Shown: positions 1 to 12,389 of the stretch, in pieces
Layout of the letters: each line of letters opens with the position of its first letter
Numbering within the stretch: position 1 is the stretch's first letter
Assembly: GCA_030148805.1 (NCBI GenBank)
Contig: JASBSS010000018.1
Span: forward strand, 124,001-188,000
Source of the DNA: Thiogranum sp.
Lineage (GTDB): Bacteria; Pseudomonadota; Gammaproteobacteria; DSM-19610
Length of the DNA stretch: 64,000 bases
Direction: 5' to 3'
Made by a program: the position numbers and the translations under genes
Notes under the pieces: generated by a model
The model's database searches: none
What the model saw: the letters and a program-made list of their open reading frames with translations, nothing else
What the model was told of the DNA's origin: nothing

Positions 1-404
1 TCGGTCAACTCGTCACCGACCTGCGGACCGACGAATTCAACCCGACGTTTTTCCACCGCCGGGTCGGCTCCGGCCAGCGCGGTCAGAACGTCCTCGCTGA
101 GCTTGGCGCTGGCTGTGTCGGCGCGCGGCGCGATGCGGATGAGCACATCGCGCGCCGTACCGAAGTGTTGCACCTGGACGTCGTTGAAACCGGCGTTCTC
201 CAACACGTCGCGGATGCCCCCGAGGTCGACCGCGTCGGGATAGGCGACCTCGATCAGGGTGCCGCCGGTGAAATCAATCCCAAAATCCAGACCCCGCATC
301 GCCAGGGTGACCAGGGAACCGATCACCAACGCCAATGACAACATCATGGCAATCTTGCGCTTGCCCATGAAGTCGATTTGCGTGCCCTTGTTGAGTATTT
401 GCAT
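1..404 (-). CDS. secF: Protein translocase subunit SecF (5' part, runs off the window)
   Basis: SecF forms the inner-membrane SecDF complex that uses the proton gradient to complete Sec-dependent export. About 134 residues are visible from the start codon at 404; the 3' end lies beyond base 1. The N-terminus begins MQILNKGTQIDFMGKRKI, followed by a hydrophobic first membrane segment and the family motif GLDFGIDFTGGTLIEV. The rest is the start of the periplasmic P1-like region. It begins 12 bases after the secD stop, the usual secD-secF order and spacing, so co-translation is likely. The partial state is only a window-edge effect. Confidence 0.95.
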   Translation of the reverse strand, partial: MQILNKGTQIDFMGKRKIAMMLSLALVIGSLVTLAMRGLDFGIDFTGGTLIEVAYPDAVDLGGIRDVLENAGFNDVQVQHFGTARDVLIRIAPRADTASAKLSEDVLTALAGADPAVEKRRVEFVGPQVGDELT

Positions 405-416
405 TGTGGATCCCAA

Positions 417-2270
417 TCAGATCGGCAGTCGTTTCAGACGTCGACCGCCGTAGGCCAGGTTGATAATCGCGCGGGTGCCCATGATGGCGGTGAACATCGA
501 GGTGAGAATACCCAGCGACAGGGTCACCGCGAACCCCTTGATCGGTCCGGTACCGAAGCTGAAGAGCACGACCGCTGCGATCAGGGTGGTGATATTGGCG
601 TCGGCGATCGTCGAGAACGCCTTGGCATAACCCGCGTGGATGCTGGCCTGGGGAGTGTTGCCATTGCGCAATTCCTCGCGGATGCGCTCGAAGATCAGGA
701 CATTGGCATCGACCGCCATGCCTACGGTCAACACGATACCGGCGATACCCGGCATGGTCAGTGTCGCCTGCAACAACGACAGCAGCGCGACGATCAGGAC
801 CAGGTTGAACGCCAGGGCCAGGTCGGCCACCAGGCCGAACACCTTGTAGTAGAGGGCCATGAACACCAGCACCACCAGGAATCCGATCACCACGGACTCG
901 AAGCCCTGCTCGATGTTCTCCGCGCCCAGGCTGGGGCCTACGGTGCGCTCCTCGATGATACGGATAGGCGCGGCCAGCGCCCCCGAGCGCAGCAGCAGCG
1001 CCAGTTCATGGGCTTCCTCCGGGCTGTCGAGACCGGTGGTCTGGAAATTCTTGCTGAAGACATCGCGGATGGTCGCGACACTGATGATCTCCTCGACCTT
1101 GTGGTTGCTCAACACCTGCTTGCCGTCAACCGTCCGCGACGTGGTCTTGTTTTCGATGAAGACCACCGCCATCGGCTTGCCGACATTTTCCTTGGTGAAG
1201 TCGAGCATCTTGCGCGCGCCCTTGCCGTCAAGCGTGACCGAGACCTGCGGACTGCCCGAATTGTTGTCAAAACCGGAGCGCGCGTTGATGATCTGATCGC
1301 CGGTGACGATCACCCGGTTTTTCAGCAGGTAATAACGACCGTCGCGGGATTTGTACAGGCGGGTACCGGGCGGCACCGCGCCCTTGCGGGCCGCCTCGAC
1401 ATCGTGCTGCGTATCCACGGCGCGATATTCCAGGGTGGCGGTGGCGCCGAGAATACGCTTGGCCGCAGCGGTATCCTGCACCCCGGGCAACTGTACCACC
1501 ACCCGGCTGTCGCCTTGCTGCTGGATAATCGGCTCGGCGACCCCCAGTTCGTTGATTCGGTTGCGCAAGGTGGTGATATTCTGCTGCAGCGCGAGTTTTC
1601 GGGTTTCACGCGTCTCGTTCTCGCTCAGGCTCGCCTCCAGCAGATAGGCACCCCCCTTGTCGACATCGCGCAACTGCAGATCGCGGTAAGCCTCGTGGAT
1701 AACATCACTGCCCTTGCTGCGATCCTCGGCGTTGCGGAACTTGAACACCAATGTCTGCTTGTCGATGCGGATGCTGATGTAGCGCACCTTGGCCTCACGC
1801 AGCACGGTACGCAAATCCGAGGAGTAACGTTCGAGCGCCTTGTGCACCGCGGCGTCCATATCGACTTCCATCAGGAAGTGCACGCCACCCCGCAGATCCA
1901 GCCCCAGATACATCGGCAATGCGTTGATGGCCTGCAGCCAGCCGGGCGTGGACGGCGCCAGATTGAGCGCGACAATATAATTTGCGCCGAGAGCCTCTTT
2001 GATGACATCGGCGGCACGCAACTGGTCTTCGGTATCGTGAAAACGAACCAGCAGGCGGTCTTCACTCCGCTCGACCGACTTGACCGTCAGTTTGTTATCC
2101 GCCAGCCGGGTCTCGACCACGCCTTCCAGGCTCTCGCCCAGGGCGGTTCCGCGCGAGGAGGAAATCTGCACCGCCGGGTCCTCGCCGTAAAGATTGGGCA
2201 AGGCGTAGATCACACCGACGATCAGCGTCAGACTTATAAGCAGATACTTCCACGCGGGATACTGGTTCAT
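417..2270 (-). CDS. secD: Protein translocase subunit SecD
   Basis: SecD partners SecF in proton-driven completion of protein export. The 617-residue product matches the usual length (about 615 in E. coli). It has an N-terminal membrane helix (about residues 9-28), a large periplasmic region containing the motif YLGLDLRGGVHFLMEVD, and a C-terminal block of membrane helices with the conserved GMAVDANVLIFERIREE loop. The start MNQYPAWKYLLISL fits the family. It lies 18 bases after yajC and 12 bases before secF in the standard queA-tgt-yajC-secD-secF arrangement. Confidence 0.98.
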   Translation of the reverse strand: MNQYPAWKYLLISLTLIVGVIYALPNLYGEDPAVQISSSRGTALGESLEGVVETRLADNKLTVKSVERSEDRLLVRFHDTEDQLRAADVIKEALGANYIVALNLAPSTPGWLQAINALPMYLGLDLRGGVHFLMEVDMDAAVHKALERYSSDLRTVLREAKVRYISIRIDKQTLVFKFRNAEDRSKGSDVIHEAYRDLQLRDVDKGGAYLLEASLSENETRETRKLALQQNITTLRNRINELGVAEPIIQQQGDSRVVVQLPGVQDTAAAKRILGATATLEYRAVDTQHDVEAARKGAVPPGTRLYKSRDGRYYLLKNRVIVTGDQIINARSGFDNNSGSPQVSVTLDGKGARKMLDFTKENVGKPMAVVFIENKTTSRTVDGKQVLSNHKVEEIISVATIRDVFSKNFQTTGLDSPEEAHELALLLRSGALAAPIRIIEERTVGPSLGAENIEQGFESVVIGFLVVLVFMALYYKVFGLVADLALAFNLVLIVALLSLLQATLTMPGIAGIVLTVGMAVDANVLIFERIREELRNGNTPQASIHAGYAKAFSTIADANITTLIAAVVLFSFGTGPIKGFAVTLSLGILTSMFTAIMGTRAIINLAYGGRRLKRLPI

Positions 2271-2288
2271 GTGTGTTCGTCTTCGGAT

Positions 2289-2621
2289 TTATTGGAGTTC
2301 TTTGCCGGTACCTTTTGGCATCAGCGTGGCGACCGCCTGCTTTTGCACCTTTACCTCGACATTGTCGGCGACCTTGAGCTGAACGAAATTTTCACCGACA
2401 TCAGTAATACGTCCCAGCAAGCCGCCGTTGGTGACCACTTCATCGCCCTTGGCCAACCCTTCGACCATTTTCTTGTGTTCTTTGGCACGCTTGGTCTGTG
2501 GACGGATCAGCAGGAAGTAGAACACCACGAAAATCAGGATGAGCGGGAGAAAGCTCATGATCGGATCGGGTTGCCCCTCGGCCGGAGCGGCGGCCAGGGC
2601 ATCGCTGATGAAGAAACTCAT
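2289..2621 (-). CDS. yajC: Sec translocon accessory protein YajC
   Basis: YajC is a small single-span inner-membrane protein that associates with SecDF. The product has 110 residues. A hydrophobic helix at about residues 23-42 contains LILIFVVFYFLLIRPQ, followed by the basic, conserved TKRAKEHKKMVEGLAKGDEVVTNGGLLGRI. It sits between tgt and secD on the same strand, 51 bases after the tgt stop, as in E. coli. Confidence 0.97.
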   Translation of the reverse strand: MSFFISDALAAAPAEGQPDPIMSFLPLILIFVVFYFLLIRPQTKRAKEHKKMVEGLAKGDEVVTNGGLLGRITDVGENFVQLKVADNVEVKVQKQAVATLMPKGTGKELQ

Positions 2622-2672
2622 AGATTCTTTCCCTTTGAACAGTAGCGCCTGTCAGGCTTTCAAAGCGCGCTA

Positions 2673-4831
<2,159 letters not shown>

Positions 4832-4900
4832 GGCGCGGCATCTTACCACAGCCCGGCGGACCCGCCGCCGCGCCGGAGGCGGCCGCCGGTGACAAGCGTA

Positions 4901-4928
4901 TTGCGCCGGCAAAAGGAATCCTTATACT
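4901..4928 (+). promoter_or_regulatory. Sigma70-type promoter of the tRNA-Leu gene
   Basis: TTGCGC (4901-4906) and TATACT (4923-4928) are separated by 16 bases. Transcription would start around 4935, a few bases before the mature tRNA. The -10 is close to consensus; the -35 matches three of six bases at its conserved end. Confidence 0.6.
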
Positions 4929-4941
4929 GGCCCGCTCCCTG

Positions 4942-5028
4942 GCCGGGGTGGCGGAACTGGTAGACGCGCCGGATTCAAAATCCGGTTCTGGCAACAGAGT
5001 GTGGGTTCGATTCCCACCCTCGGCACCA
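4942..5028 (+). tRNA. tRNA-Leu (anticodon CAA)
   Basis: An 87-nt type II tRNA with a long variable arm. The acceptor arms are GCCGGGG and CCTCGGC, followed by discriminator A and an encoded CCA. The anticodon stem CCGGA/TCCGG closes the loop TTCAAAA, giving anticodon CAA, which reads UUG leucine codons. The T arm is GTGGG-TTCGATT-CCCAC. It stands alone between queA (divergent) and the glycogen phosphorylase gene. Confidence 0.98.
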
Positions 5029-5199
5029 ACATCGACGGCGCCAAACGCCGCCGGTCCGACGATCGCGGCTACGCGTCGGGCGTTTCACTTACCGGCTTGA
5101 GATGGCTTGATATTTTGCCGCACCCTTGCGGGGCGTCGGGCGGCCACCGCGTCTGTTTTTGTGCACCCCATCGCCCATTTGGTGCGTTGCGCCGTGCAG

Positions 5200-5227
5200 T
5201 CGACAAGCGCGATCTTTAACCTATAAT
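5200..5227 (+). promoter_or_regulatory. Sigma70-type promoter for the alpha-glucan phosphorylase gene
   Basis: TCGACA (5200-5205, five of six to TTGACA) and a perfect TATAAT (5222-5227) have a 16-base spacer. The predicted start near 5234 leaves a leader of about 87 nt. The rest of the 292-base gap after the tRNA (5029-5199) shows only short GC-rich inverted repeats and no gene I can support. Confidence 0.75.
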
Positions 5228-5320
5228 CGCACCCTTGAGCTCTAGCGGCGCCCCCTCAACGGTTGCACCGTTCGCGCAGACTGGTCCTTTATTCATTCGT
5301 GCACCCATAGCGGAGATCTC

Positions 5321-7879
5321 ATGCCCGGAACGCGTTTTAGCCTGGAAGTCCAACCTGAAATCCCGGAGAAACTGCAGCGCCTGGTCGAATTGTCGAACGA
5401 TCTGTTATACAGCTGGGACCGCTCTGTGCGGGCATTGTTTTTCCGCCTCGATCCGGCCTTGTGGGAGAACAGCGGGCACAACCCCAAGGTGTTTCTGCGC
5501 CGGGTATCCCAGCAGCGCCTGGACGAAGCCGCGGACGATCGTATTTATATCGAGGCCTATAATCGCGCGCTGTCGGCCTACGATTCCTATCTGGCGGAAA
5601 GCCAACGTAAGAGCATCGACAAATACCTGCATCCGAAGAAGGATCTGGTGGCCTATTTCTGCGCCGAATTCGGGCTGCATGAAAGCCTGCCCATCTATTC
5701 CGGCGGTCTCGGTATTCTCGCCGGCGACCACTGCAAGGCGGCCAGCGACCTGTCGATTCCGTTCGTCGCCGTCGGCATGCTCTACCGCCAGGGCTATTTC
5801 ACCCAGACCATCGACGAGCACGGCAATCAGGTCGCCCATTACACCACCACCGATTTCGACAAGTTGCCGTTGCGCCCCGCCTGCGACGAACGCGGTCAGG
5901 AATTGCACGTCAAGGTGGAATTTCCCGGGCGCGATGTCCTGCTCAAGATCTGGGAGGCGCGCGCCGGGCATATCAAGTTGTACCTGCTCGACAGCGACCT
6001 GCCCAGCAACGAGGAGGCCGATCGCGCGATCACCTACCAGCTCTACGGTGGCGATATCAACACCCGTATCCAGCAGGAAATCGTCCTCGGTATCGGCGGC
6101 GTGCGCGCCCTGCGACTACTCGGTCTGCAGCCGAGCGCCTGGCACATCAACGAAGGGCACGCCGCGTTCCAGGCCCTGGAGCGCTGCCGCGAACTGGTCG
6201 CCGAAGGGCTGGACTTCGCCAGTGCCCTGGAGCAGGTGGCGGCGGCCACGGTGTTCACCACCCACACGCCGGTCCCGGCCGGCCATGATATTTTCGATCA
6301 CAGCCTGGTCTCCAGCTATTTCAGCGATTACGCCGAATCACTCGGCATCCCGATGGAGGATTTTCTCGCCCTGGGAACCAACGCCGCCAGCGAGGGCCGC
6401 TTCAATCAGACCATCCTGGCGCTGAGGGCCTCGCGTTTCCACAACGGCGTCAGTCGTATCCATGGCCAGGTGGCTTCGCGGATGGAAGCCTATGTGTGGC
6501 CGCAGATACCGATCAGCGAGAACCCCATCCGCCATGTGACCAATGGCGTGCATGTGCAAACCTTCCTGGCCTACGAATGGAGTAATCTGTACGACATGCG
6601 TTTCGGCCTGGAGTGGCGCAACGAACTGCTCAACGAGGAATACTGGGAGCGGATCGATGAAATCCCGGACCACAGTTTCTGGAGTTTACGCCAGTCGCTG
6701 AAATCGGAATTGCTGGCGGCGGTACGCCGCCGGGTGGTGCTGCAGTCGCGGCGAAACCGCTGCGGCGAGGCGCAGATCGATCGCATTACCCGGCTGTTGA
6801 GCCCGCACGAGGCGGATATCCTGACCATTGGCTTCGCCCGCCGCTTCGCCACCTACAAACGCGCCACGCTGTTGTTCTCGGATCCGGAGCGACTGGCGCG
6901 CCTGCTCAACGATCCCCAGCGTCCGGTACTGCTGATTTTCGCCGGCAAGGCCCATCCGAGCGACCAGCCCGGCCAGCAGCTGATCCGGGTGATCCACGAA
7001 TTTTCCCGCCGCCCCGAGTTCATGGGCAAGATCCTGCTGCTCGAGGGCTATGACCTGTCGTTGGGGCGCAAGCTGGTCTCGGGCGTGGATGTGTGGCTGA
7101 ACAATCCGGAATACCCGATGGAAGCCAGCGGCACCTCGGGACAAAAAGCCGGCATCAACGGCGTCATCAACCTCAGCGTTCTCGACGGTTGGTGGGGCGA
7201 GGGCTACAACGGCGAAAACGGCTGGGCGATCACTCCCCACGATCGCCATTACGACGCCGCCTTCCGCAACCAGGAAGAGGCCAACGAGCTGCTCGACATC
7301 CTCGAACACCAGGTGATTCCGCTGTACTACGATCGCAACGGCCATGGTTTTTCCGAAGGCTGGGTGCACATGTCGAAAGCGTCGATGAAATCCACCCTGC
7401 CGCTGTTCAACTCCCAGCGCATGGTCATGGATTACATTCGCAGCTTCTACGCGCCGGCGGCGGAGCAAGGGCGCAGCCTGGCGCGCAACCGCTACAAAGG
7501 GGCCCGCGAACTGGCTGCCTGGAAAAAGAAGATCCAGGCGCTATGGCCTCAGGTCACGCTGCGCCGCGTCGATGAAGCGCTCAGCGCGGTAAGCGCCGGC
7601 AGCCAGATCACCATCCAGGTGGCCGCCGGCCTGGGGGAACTGAGCCCCCAGGACGTGCGCCTGGAGTGCGTCATAGGCACGGAAGACGAGCATCATAATT
7701 TCCAGGCCAGCGACTACTTCGGCTTCACCCCCAGCGGCAAACTCGACAGCGGCGAGACCCTGTTCGAACTCAACATGGAGCCGCCCCTGCCCGGTCTGCA
7801 GCTGTACCAGATCCGCATCTATCCCTACAACCCGTTGCTCAGCCACCGCTTCGAGACCGGGTGCATGGTCTGGCTTTGA
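5321..7879 (+). CDS. glgP: Alpha-glucan (glycogen/maltodextrin) phosphorylase, GT35, DUF3417 type
   Basis: Phosphorolytic release of glucose-1-phosphate from alpha-1,4-glucans. The 852-residue product belongs to the shorter bacterial/archaeal phosphorylase branch that starts with a DUF3417-like domain (LQRLVELSNDLLYSWD near the N-terminus) rather than the E. coli GlgP/MalP branch. The PLP site lies in EASGTSGQKAGINGV, with the Schiff-base lysine at about K609. PIYSGGLGILAGDH and the WHINEGHAAF segment are typical glucan-phosphorylase motifs. It has its own promoter and converges on malQ with only 12 bases between the stops. Catabolic arm of the glycogen cluster; whether glycogen or maltodextrin is preferred cannot be read. 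Confidence 0.93.
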   Translation: MPGTRFSLEVQPEIPEKLQRLVELSNDLLYSWDRSVRALFFRLDPALWENSGHNPKVFLRRVSQQRLDEAADDRIYIEAYNRALSAYDSYLAESQRKSIDKYLHPKKDLVAYFCAEFGLHESLPIYSGGLGILAGDHCKAASDLSIPFVAVGMLYRQGYFTQTIDEHGNQVAHYTTTDFDKLPLRPACDERGQELHVKVEFPGRDVLLKIWEARAGHIKLYLLDSDLPSNEEADRAITYQLYGGDINTRIQQEIVLGIGGVRALRLLGLQPSAWHINEGHAAFQALERCRELVAEGLDFASALEQVAAATVFTTHTPVPAGHDIFDHSLVSSYFSDYAESLGIPMEDFLALGTNAASEGRFNQTILALRASRFHNGVSRIHGQVASRMEAYVWPQIPISENPIRHVTNGVHVQTFLAYEWSNLYDMRFGLEWRNELLNEEYWERIDEIPDHSFWSLRQSLKSELLAAVRRRVVLQSRRNRCGEAQIDRITRLLSPHEADILTIGFARRFATYKRATLLFSDPERLARLLNDPQRPVLLIFAGKAHPSDQPGQQLIRVIHEFSRRPEFMGKILLLEGYDLSLGRKLVSGVDVWLNNPEYPMEASGTSGQKAGINGVINLSVLDGWWGEGYNGENGWAITPHDRHYDAAFRNQEEANELLDILEHQVIPLYYDRNGHGFSEGWVHMSKASMKSTLPLFNSQRMVMDYIRSFYAPAAEQGRSLARNRYKGARELAAWKKKIQALWPQVTLRRVDEALSAVSAGSQITIQVAAGLGELSPQDVRLECVIGTEDEHHNFQASDYFGFTPSGKLDSGETLFELNMEPPLPGLQLYQIRIYPYNPLLSHRFETGCMVWL

Positions 7880-7891
7880 CCCGCGCCCGTT

Positions 7892-9361
7892 TCAGGGACG
7901 ACGGCCGTAGAGGTCGATCCAGTCGCGCAGGCGCTGACTCTGATGCGGCTGCAGCTGCTCCCAGTTGAAGCGCCAGCTCCAGTTGCCGTCGGCGACACCG
8001 GGCACGTTCATCCGGTGCGCCGCGTCCAGCTCCATCACATCTTGCAGCGGGATGACCGCCAGGCGCGCCACCGAGGCCAGCGCGGCGCGGATCAGCAGCG
8101 CGGGCATCGCTTCGTGCGAATCCCCGAGATAATGGCGGATCCGCTCGCGCTCGGGTTCTGACAACTCCTGATACCAACCGAGCGTGGTGTTGTTGTCGTG
8201 GGTTCCCGTGTAGACCACACTCAGCTCCTCGTGGTTGTGCGGCAGGTACGGATTATCCGCCGCCCCATCGAAGGCGAACTGCAGTATCTTCATTCCCGGC
8301 AGCTGGAACTCCTTGCGCAGGGCGGTCACCTCGGGGGTGATGACGCCCAGATCCTCCGCCACCAGCGGCAGCTCGCCGAACACCTGCCGCAGGACCTCGA
8401 AGAAACTCTCGCCCGGCCCCTTTACCCAGTGACCGTCGATGGCTGTCTCGGCCGCGGCGTCGATTTCCCAATAGGCCTCGAAACCGCGAAAATGGTCGAT
8501 GCGCACCAGGTCGAACATTTCCATTTGCGAACGGATGCGCTCCAGCCACCAGCCGAAACCGTCCTGCTTGAGCGCCTCCCAGCGGTACAATGGATTTCCC
8601 CAGCGCTGCCCGGTGGCGGAAAAATAATCCGGCGGCACGCCGGCCACCACCTGCAGTCGTCCCTGCTCGTCGACCGAAAACCATTCGCGATGCGCCCAGA
8701 CGTCGGCGCTGTCGTGGGCGACGAAAATAGGAATATCCCCGAACAACAGGATGCCGCGCTGGTTGGCGTACTGGCGCAGCTGGCGCCACTGGCGATAGAA
8801 CAGATACTGCTCGAAGCGCGCCTGGGCGAGGGGGCCGGCCAGGCGTCTGCGCTCCGCCTCGAGCGCGTCCCGGTCGCGCTCGCACACCGCCTGGGGCCAT
8901 TCATACCAGGCGCGTCCGTCGTAGGCGCCGCGCAACGCCTGGTACAGCGCAAAATCCTCCAGCCAGTGGGCGTGCTCGCGGACAAAACGCTTGAACGCTC
9001 TGCGCTCCTCGTCATCGGCACGGCGCTGAAATCCGTTCCAGGCGGCGGCCAGGCGTACGCTGCGCTGGGCGTCCAGATCTTGCCCCTCGTCCAGGGCGGC
9101 GCTGTCGAGCCAGCCGAGCTCCACCAGCGCCTGCAGGCTGATCAGACGGGGATTGCCGGCGTGTACGGAAGTACACTGATAGGGAGAACCATCCTCATGC
9201 GTCGGGCCCAACGGCAAGGTCTGCCACAATCCCACGCCGAGGTCGTGAAGAAAGTCGACGAAGTGATAGGCCTCACGGCCGAGGTCGCCGTTGGCCGGCG
9301 GGCCCGGCAACGAGGTAGGGTGCAGGAGTACGCCGGCGCGGCGTTGGCTGAACAAGTCCAT
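7892..9361 (-). CDS. malQ: 4-alpha-glucanotransferase (amylomaltase), GH77
   Basis: MalQ disproportionates alpha-1,4-glucans, extending short maltodextrins so that phosphorylase can use them. The product has 489 residues from MDLFSQRRAGVLLHPTSLPG. Motifs: HPTSLPGP, LPLGPTHEDGSPYQ, DIPIFVAHDSADVWAH, VRIDHFRGFEAYWEI (nucleophile Asp), VAEDLGVITPEV (acid/base Glu region) and YTGTHDNNTTLGW. The frame is open to 9454 but the upstream part overlaps the GH57 gene and is unlike the family; no strong ribosome site marks the ATG at 9361. It follows the GH57 gene by 28 bases in a glgC-GH57-malQ operon. Confidence 0.96.
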   Translation of the reverse strand: MDLFSQRRAGVLLHPTSLPGPPANGDLGREAYHFVDFLHDLGVGLWQTLPLGPTHEDGSPYQCTSVHAGNPRLISLQALVELGWLDSAALDEGQDLDAQRSVRLAAAWNGFQRRADDEERRAFKRFVREHAHWLEDFALYQALRGAYDGRAWYEWPQAVCERDRDALEAERRRLAGPLAQARFEQYLFYRQWRQLRQYANQRGILLFGDIPIFVAHDSADVWAHREWFSVDEQGRLQVVAGVPPDYFSATGQRWGNPLYRWEALKQDGFGWWLERIRSQMEMFDLVRIDHFRGFEAYWEIDAAAETAIDGHWVKGPGESFFEVLRQVFGELPLVAEDLGVITPEVTALRKEFQLPGMKILQFAFDGAADNPYLPHNHEELSVVYTGTHDNNTTLGWYQELSEPERERIRHYLGDSHEAMPALLIRAALASVARLAVIPLQDVMELDAAHRMNVPGVADGNWSWRFNWEQLQPHQSQRLRDWIDLYGRRP

Positions 9362-9389
9362 GTCGGGCTGGGGTATCTTAGCAAGACCT

Positions 9390-11099
9390 TCAGTTGCGCA
9401 GCTTGCCGTGCCGCATGGTGCCACCCATGGCGGGACTGCCGCTACCGTAAGCAAAACTGTGCGCCAGATACTCCGGCGGTTCCTGGCCGATCAACTGGTA
9501 CAGATTGGACAAATGCAGGCGAAACAAGGCCTCGAAATCGCTCACCGAATCGGCCGGATTGTAATCCCCGAACCACCAGAACCAATCGGAGCCTTCACAG
9601 ATGGCCAGTTGCAACTGCGCCGCCACGGCCTGATCGCCGTCGATGCGCCCGTCGGCGAGCGCACGATCGTAGGCGCGCTTGGCGTCGCCCAACATGTCCC
9701 AACCGCGGTTCTTGTCGCGATCGCCGATCCAGGTTGAAAAGCTGCCGTATACCCAGGAGCCGGCGACCAGTTGCGACAGATCCCCCAGTTCGACACCGGC
9801 ATCGAGACATTCCGAAAAGGTGCTCAGGCGCAGTCGCGGGTGAGCGACGAGCTTCTCATACAGGGTACGCAGAAAATAATAACCGTTCTCCGGAAAATGC
9901 TCCCACGCGTTTTCGCCATCGAGAACGATCGGCACGGCCAGTTTGCGCCCCCGATGGTTGCCGGCGATGTTTTCCAGATTGTGGATCAGGTTGGCAACCG
10001 CATCGTCGGCGTGCCAGGTGGAGTAATTGAAACCGATGTCATCCGACAGGTTGTCATCGCGAAAGAAACACACCAGCTGACCGCCGTTAATCCGGTATCC
10101 TTTGAGCAGCGCGTCGGAGGCACCCGCTCCCTGCTCGCCGGCGCTGGCGTGCAGGCTGTTGCGCAGCACCGTCTCACCGCTGGCCGCCCAGCGGAAACCC
10201 TGCGACTGCAGCAGCTCCAGCGCGCCCTGGCTGACCCCGCCTTCGGCCGGCCAGCAGCCGCTGGGGCGGCTGCGGAAATACTGCTCGAAGACGTTGATCC
10301 CTTCGCGCACGTGCCACAGCACCCGGGCCTCGCCGTCGGGGTAGTGTTGCAACTCGGGCAGATCGACATCCGGCATCGCTTCCTGGGCACAGGGAATGTC
10401 CAGCATCAATGGCGCGATAGGGTGGGCGTAGGGACTGACCGACAGCTCCACCTGCCCACGCGCGGCCAAAGCGGCATAGCGATCGATGATCCCCCCCAAC
10501 AATTCGCCGATCAGCACCAGCAGCTCGCGCCGGTCGTGGAGGGAGAAATTTCTGCCCTGTTCCTGCCAGCGCTGCACCCGCAGATCGTTGCGCCGCACCG
10601 TCTCGCCGATCCAGCCGAGGTGATACCAAAACAGCAGATCGGCGATGTACTGTTCGCTGATGTAGGCCAGATAGTCGCAGTGGCCCAGGAACGGGGCGGC
10701 CATTTCGGCCAACAATTTGAAAGGCGCAAACCGCTCGATGACGCGCTGGCGGTTGACGCGCAGACACGCATTGATCAGCTCCATGCGTCGCTCGGGATGC
10801 GATGGCAGCACCGGTGCCACCAGCGCCGCCAGCAGCGGGTCACGGATGGCTTTGTGATCGCGCAGATAACCGCGCACCTGGGCGGCATAGTCGTCGAGCT
10901 GCTCCAACAATACCGGGGCGAAGTTGATCACCGCGCGCGCCTCCGGAACCGCCTCGAGATGCGCCGCCATGTCGATATAGTCCTTGATGGCGTGGAGATA
11001 GGTCCAGGGGAGCTTGTATTCGCCGCTGATCAGGTCGCAGTATTGGGGTTGATGCATATGCCAGCACAACACCACCCGCAGCGGGGTGCTAGCGGACAT
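9390..11099 (-). CDS. GH57 family glucanohydrolase (alpha-amylase / amylopullulanase-like)
   Basis: A 569-residue glycoside hydrolase family 57 enzyme that should cleave or rearrange alpha-glucans. Family motif 1 appears as WHMHQPQY near the N-terminus. The nucleophile motif WPAEGGVS puts the catalytic Glu at about 286. The acid motif [15 protein letters not shown] puts the catalytic Asp at about 394. The start [20 protein letters not shown] at 11099 overlaps the glgC stop by 11 bases, so translation is coupled. The family includes hydrolases, branching enzymes and transferases; since a GH13 branching enzyme (glgB) is next door, an alpha-amylase or debranching-like role is more likely. No signal peptide, so cytoplasmic. 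Confidence 0.88.
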   Translation of the reverse strand: MSASTPLRVVLCWHMHQPQYCDLISGEYKLPWTYLHAIKDYIDMAAHLEAVPEARAVINFAPVLLEQLDDYAAQVRGYLRDHKAIRDPLLAALVAPVLPSHPERRMELINACLRVNRQRVIERFAPFKLLAEMAAPFLGHCDYLAYISEQYIADLLFWYHLGWIGETVRRNDLRVQRWQEQGRNFSLHDRRELLVLIGELLGGIIDRYAALAARGQVELSVSPYAHPIAPLMLDIPCAQEAMPDVDLPELQHYPDGEARVLWHVREGINVFEQYFRSRPSGCWPAEGGVSQGALELLQSQGFRWAASGETVLRNSLHASAGEQGAGASDALLKGYRINGGQLVCFFRDDNLSDDIGFNYSTWHADDAVANLIHNLENIAGNHRGRKLAVPIVLDGENAWEHFPENGYYFLRTLYEKLVAHPRLRLSTFSECLDAGVELGDLSQLVAGSWVYGSFSTWIGDRDKNRGWDMLGDAKRAYDRALADGRIDGDQAVAAQLQLAICEGSDWFWWFGDYNPADSVSDFEALFRLHLSNLYQLIGQEPPEYLAHSFAYGSGSPAMGGTMRHGKLRN

Positions 11100-12357
11100 G
11101 GTGCAGCTCCTGACCCAGCATCTCCGGCGTGACCAGCACCACGCCACCCGGGGTCACGTGGTAGCGCTGGGTATCCTGCTCCAGATCCTCTCCAATCACG
11201 GTGCCGGGCGGCACGATACAGCCCTTGTCGATGACGGCGTTCTGTATCCGGCAGTGCCGGCCGATGCGCACATCGGGCAGAACCACCGCATGCTGGAGCA
11301 ACGCGTAGGAATTGACCTTCACGTTGGAAAACAACAACGAGTGCCGCACCGTGGCGCCGGAGATGACACAACCCCCGGAAACCATGGAATCGACCGCGGT
11401 GCCACGCCGGTCGTCGTTGTCGAAGACGAATTTCGCCGGTGGCATCTGTTCCTGGTAGGTCCAGATCGGCCAGTCCACATCGTAGAGATTCAGCTCCGGG
11501 GTGACACCAATCAGCTCCAGGTTCGCCGCCCAGAACGCATCCACCGTGCCCACGTCGCGCCAGTACGCCTGGCGACCGCTTTGCACGTCACGGAAGGGAT
11601 AGGTGAAAACCCGGTATTGGTTGATGATGGTCGGAATGATGTCGTGGCCAAAATCATGGCCGGAATTCAGGTTGTCGGCGTCCTTGATCAGCTGCTCGAA
11701 CAAAAAACGGGTGTTGAAGACATAGATCCCCATGGAGGCCAGCGCCAAATCGTCCTTGCCGGGCATGGGTTGCGGATTCTCGGGTTTTTCGTTGAATTCC
11801 CGCACCCGCCCGTCCGCGTCCGCGGTCATGATGCCGAAGGCGCGCGCCGACTCCAGGTCCACCTCCAGGCAGGCCACGGTCATGTCGGCGGAATTTTCCA
11901 CGTGCTGGGCGATCATGGGACCATAATCCATTTTGTAGATGTGATCCCCGGCCAGAATCAGCACGTACTCGGGGTTGTGGATACGGATGATGTCCAGATT
12001 CTGATAGATGGCGTCGGCCGTCCCCGCGTACCAGGACGACTGGATGCGCTGCTGGGCGGGCAACAGTTCGACAAATTCGCCGAACTCGCCGCGTAAGAAC
12101 CCCCAACCCCGCTGAATGTGCTGGATCAGGGAATGCGATTTGTACTGCGTCAATACCCCGACACGCCGAATGCCGGAATTCATGCAGTTGGAAAGCGGGA
12201 AATCGATGACCCGGAATTTGCCGCCGAAGGGAACCGCCGGCTTGGCGCGCCACAGGGTGAGTTGTTTCAGCCTTGAACCGCGCCCTCCTGCAAGTATCAG
12301 TGCCAGCGTGTCGCGGGTCAGGCGACTGACAAAACGCGGCGTGGACGCAGAACTCAT
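11089..12357 (-). CDS. glgC: Glucose-1-phosphate adenylyltransferase (ADP-glucose pyrophosphorylase)
   Basis: GlgC makes ADP-glucose, the committed step of bacterial glycogen synthesis. The product has 422 residues, normal for the family. The N-terminal nucleotidyltransferase domain has [37 protein letters not shown] and [17 protein letters not shown]. Other conserved segments are FNEKPENPQ and the C-terminal left-handed beta-helix with [21 protein letters not shown]. It is divergent from glgB across about 106 bases. A TATGCT -10-like hexamer (12394-12399, minus) and a perfect palindrome (12375-12389) lie upstream. No glycogen synthase (glgA) is in the window. Confidence 0.98.
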   Translation of the reverse strand: MSSASTPRFVSRLTRDTLALILAGGRGSRLKQLTLWRAKPAVPFGGKFRVIDFPLSNCMNSGIRRVGVLTQYKSHSLIQHIQRGWGFLRGEFGEFVELLPAQQRIQSSWYAGTADAIYQNLDIIRIHNPEYVLILAGDHIYKMDYGPMIAQHVENSADMTVACLEVDLESARAFGIMTADADGRVREFNEKPENPQPMPGKDDLALASMGIYVFNTRFLFEQLIKDADNLNSGHDFGHDIIPTIINQYRVFTYPFRDVQSGRQAYWRDVGTVDAFWAANLELIGVTPELNLYDVDWPIWTYQEQMPPAKFVFDNDDRRGTAVDSMVSGGCVISGATVRHSLLFSNVKVNSYALLQHAVVLPDVRIGRHCRIQNAVIDKGCIVPPGTVIGEDLEQDTQRYHVTPGGVVLVTPEMLGQELHHVR

Positions 12358-12374
12358 ACAACTCCCCTGTCGGC

Positions 12375-12389
12375 GTGACCTGCGGTCAC
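12375..12389. promoter_or_regulatory. Perfect 15-bp palindrome in the glgC-glgB divergent region
   Basis: The arms GTGACC and GGTCAC are separated by TGC. The site lies 17 bases upstream of the glgC start and would cover the start point predicted from the TATGCT -10 (12394-12399, minus). It may be an operator for glgC or both genes; a 6-bp hairpin in the glgC leader is the alternative. Confidence 0.4.

Noticed and set aside
378-2645. A 755-codon open frame on the plus strand opposite secD and yajC
   Set aside because: It is antisense to clear secD/yajC genes, has a composition typical of reverse-strand reading of GC-rich codons (many His, Gln, Arg, Asp) and resembles no family.
5141-5160. 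Short GCGG/CCGC hairpin followed by TTTT after the tRNA gene
   Set aside because: A 4-bp stem is too short and too far from the tRNA to claim as its terminator.
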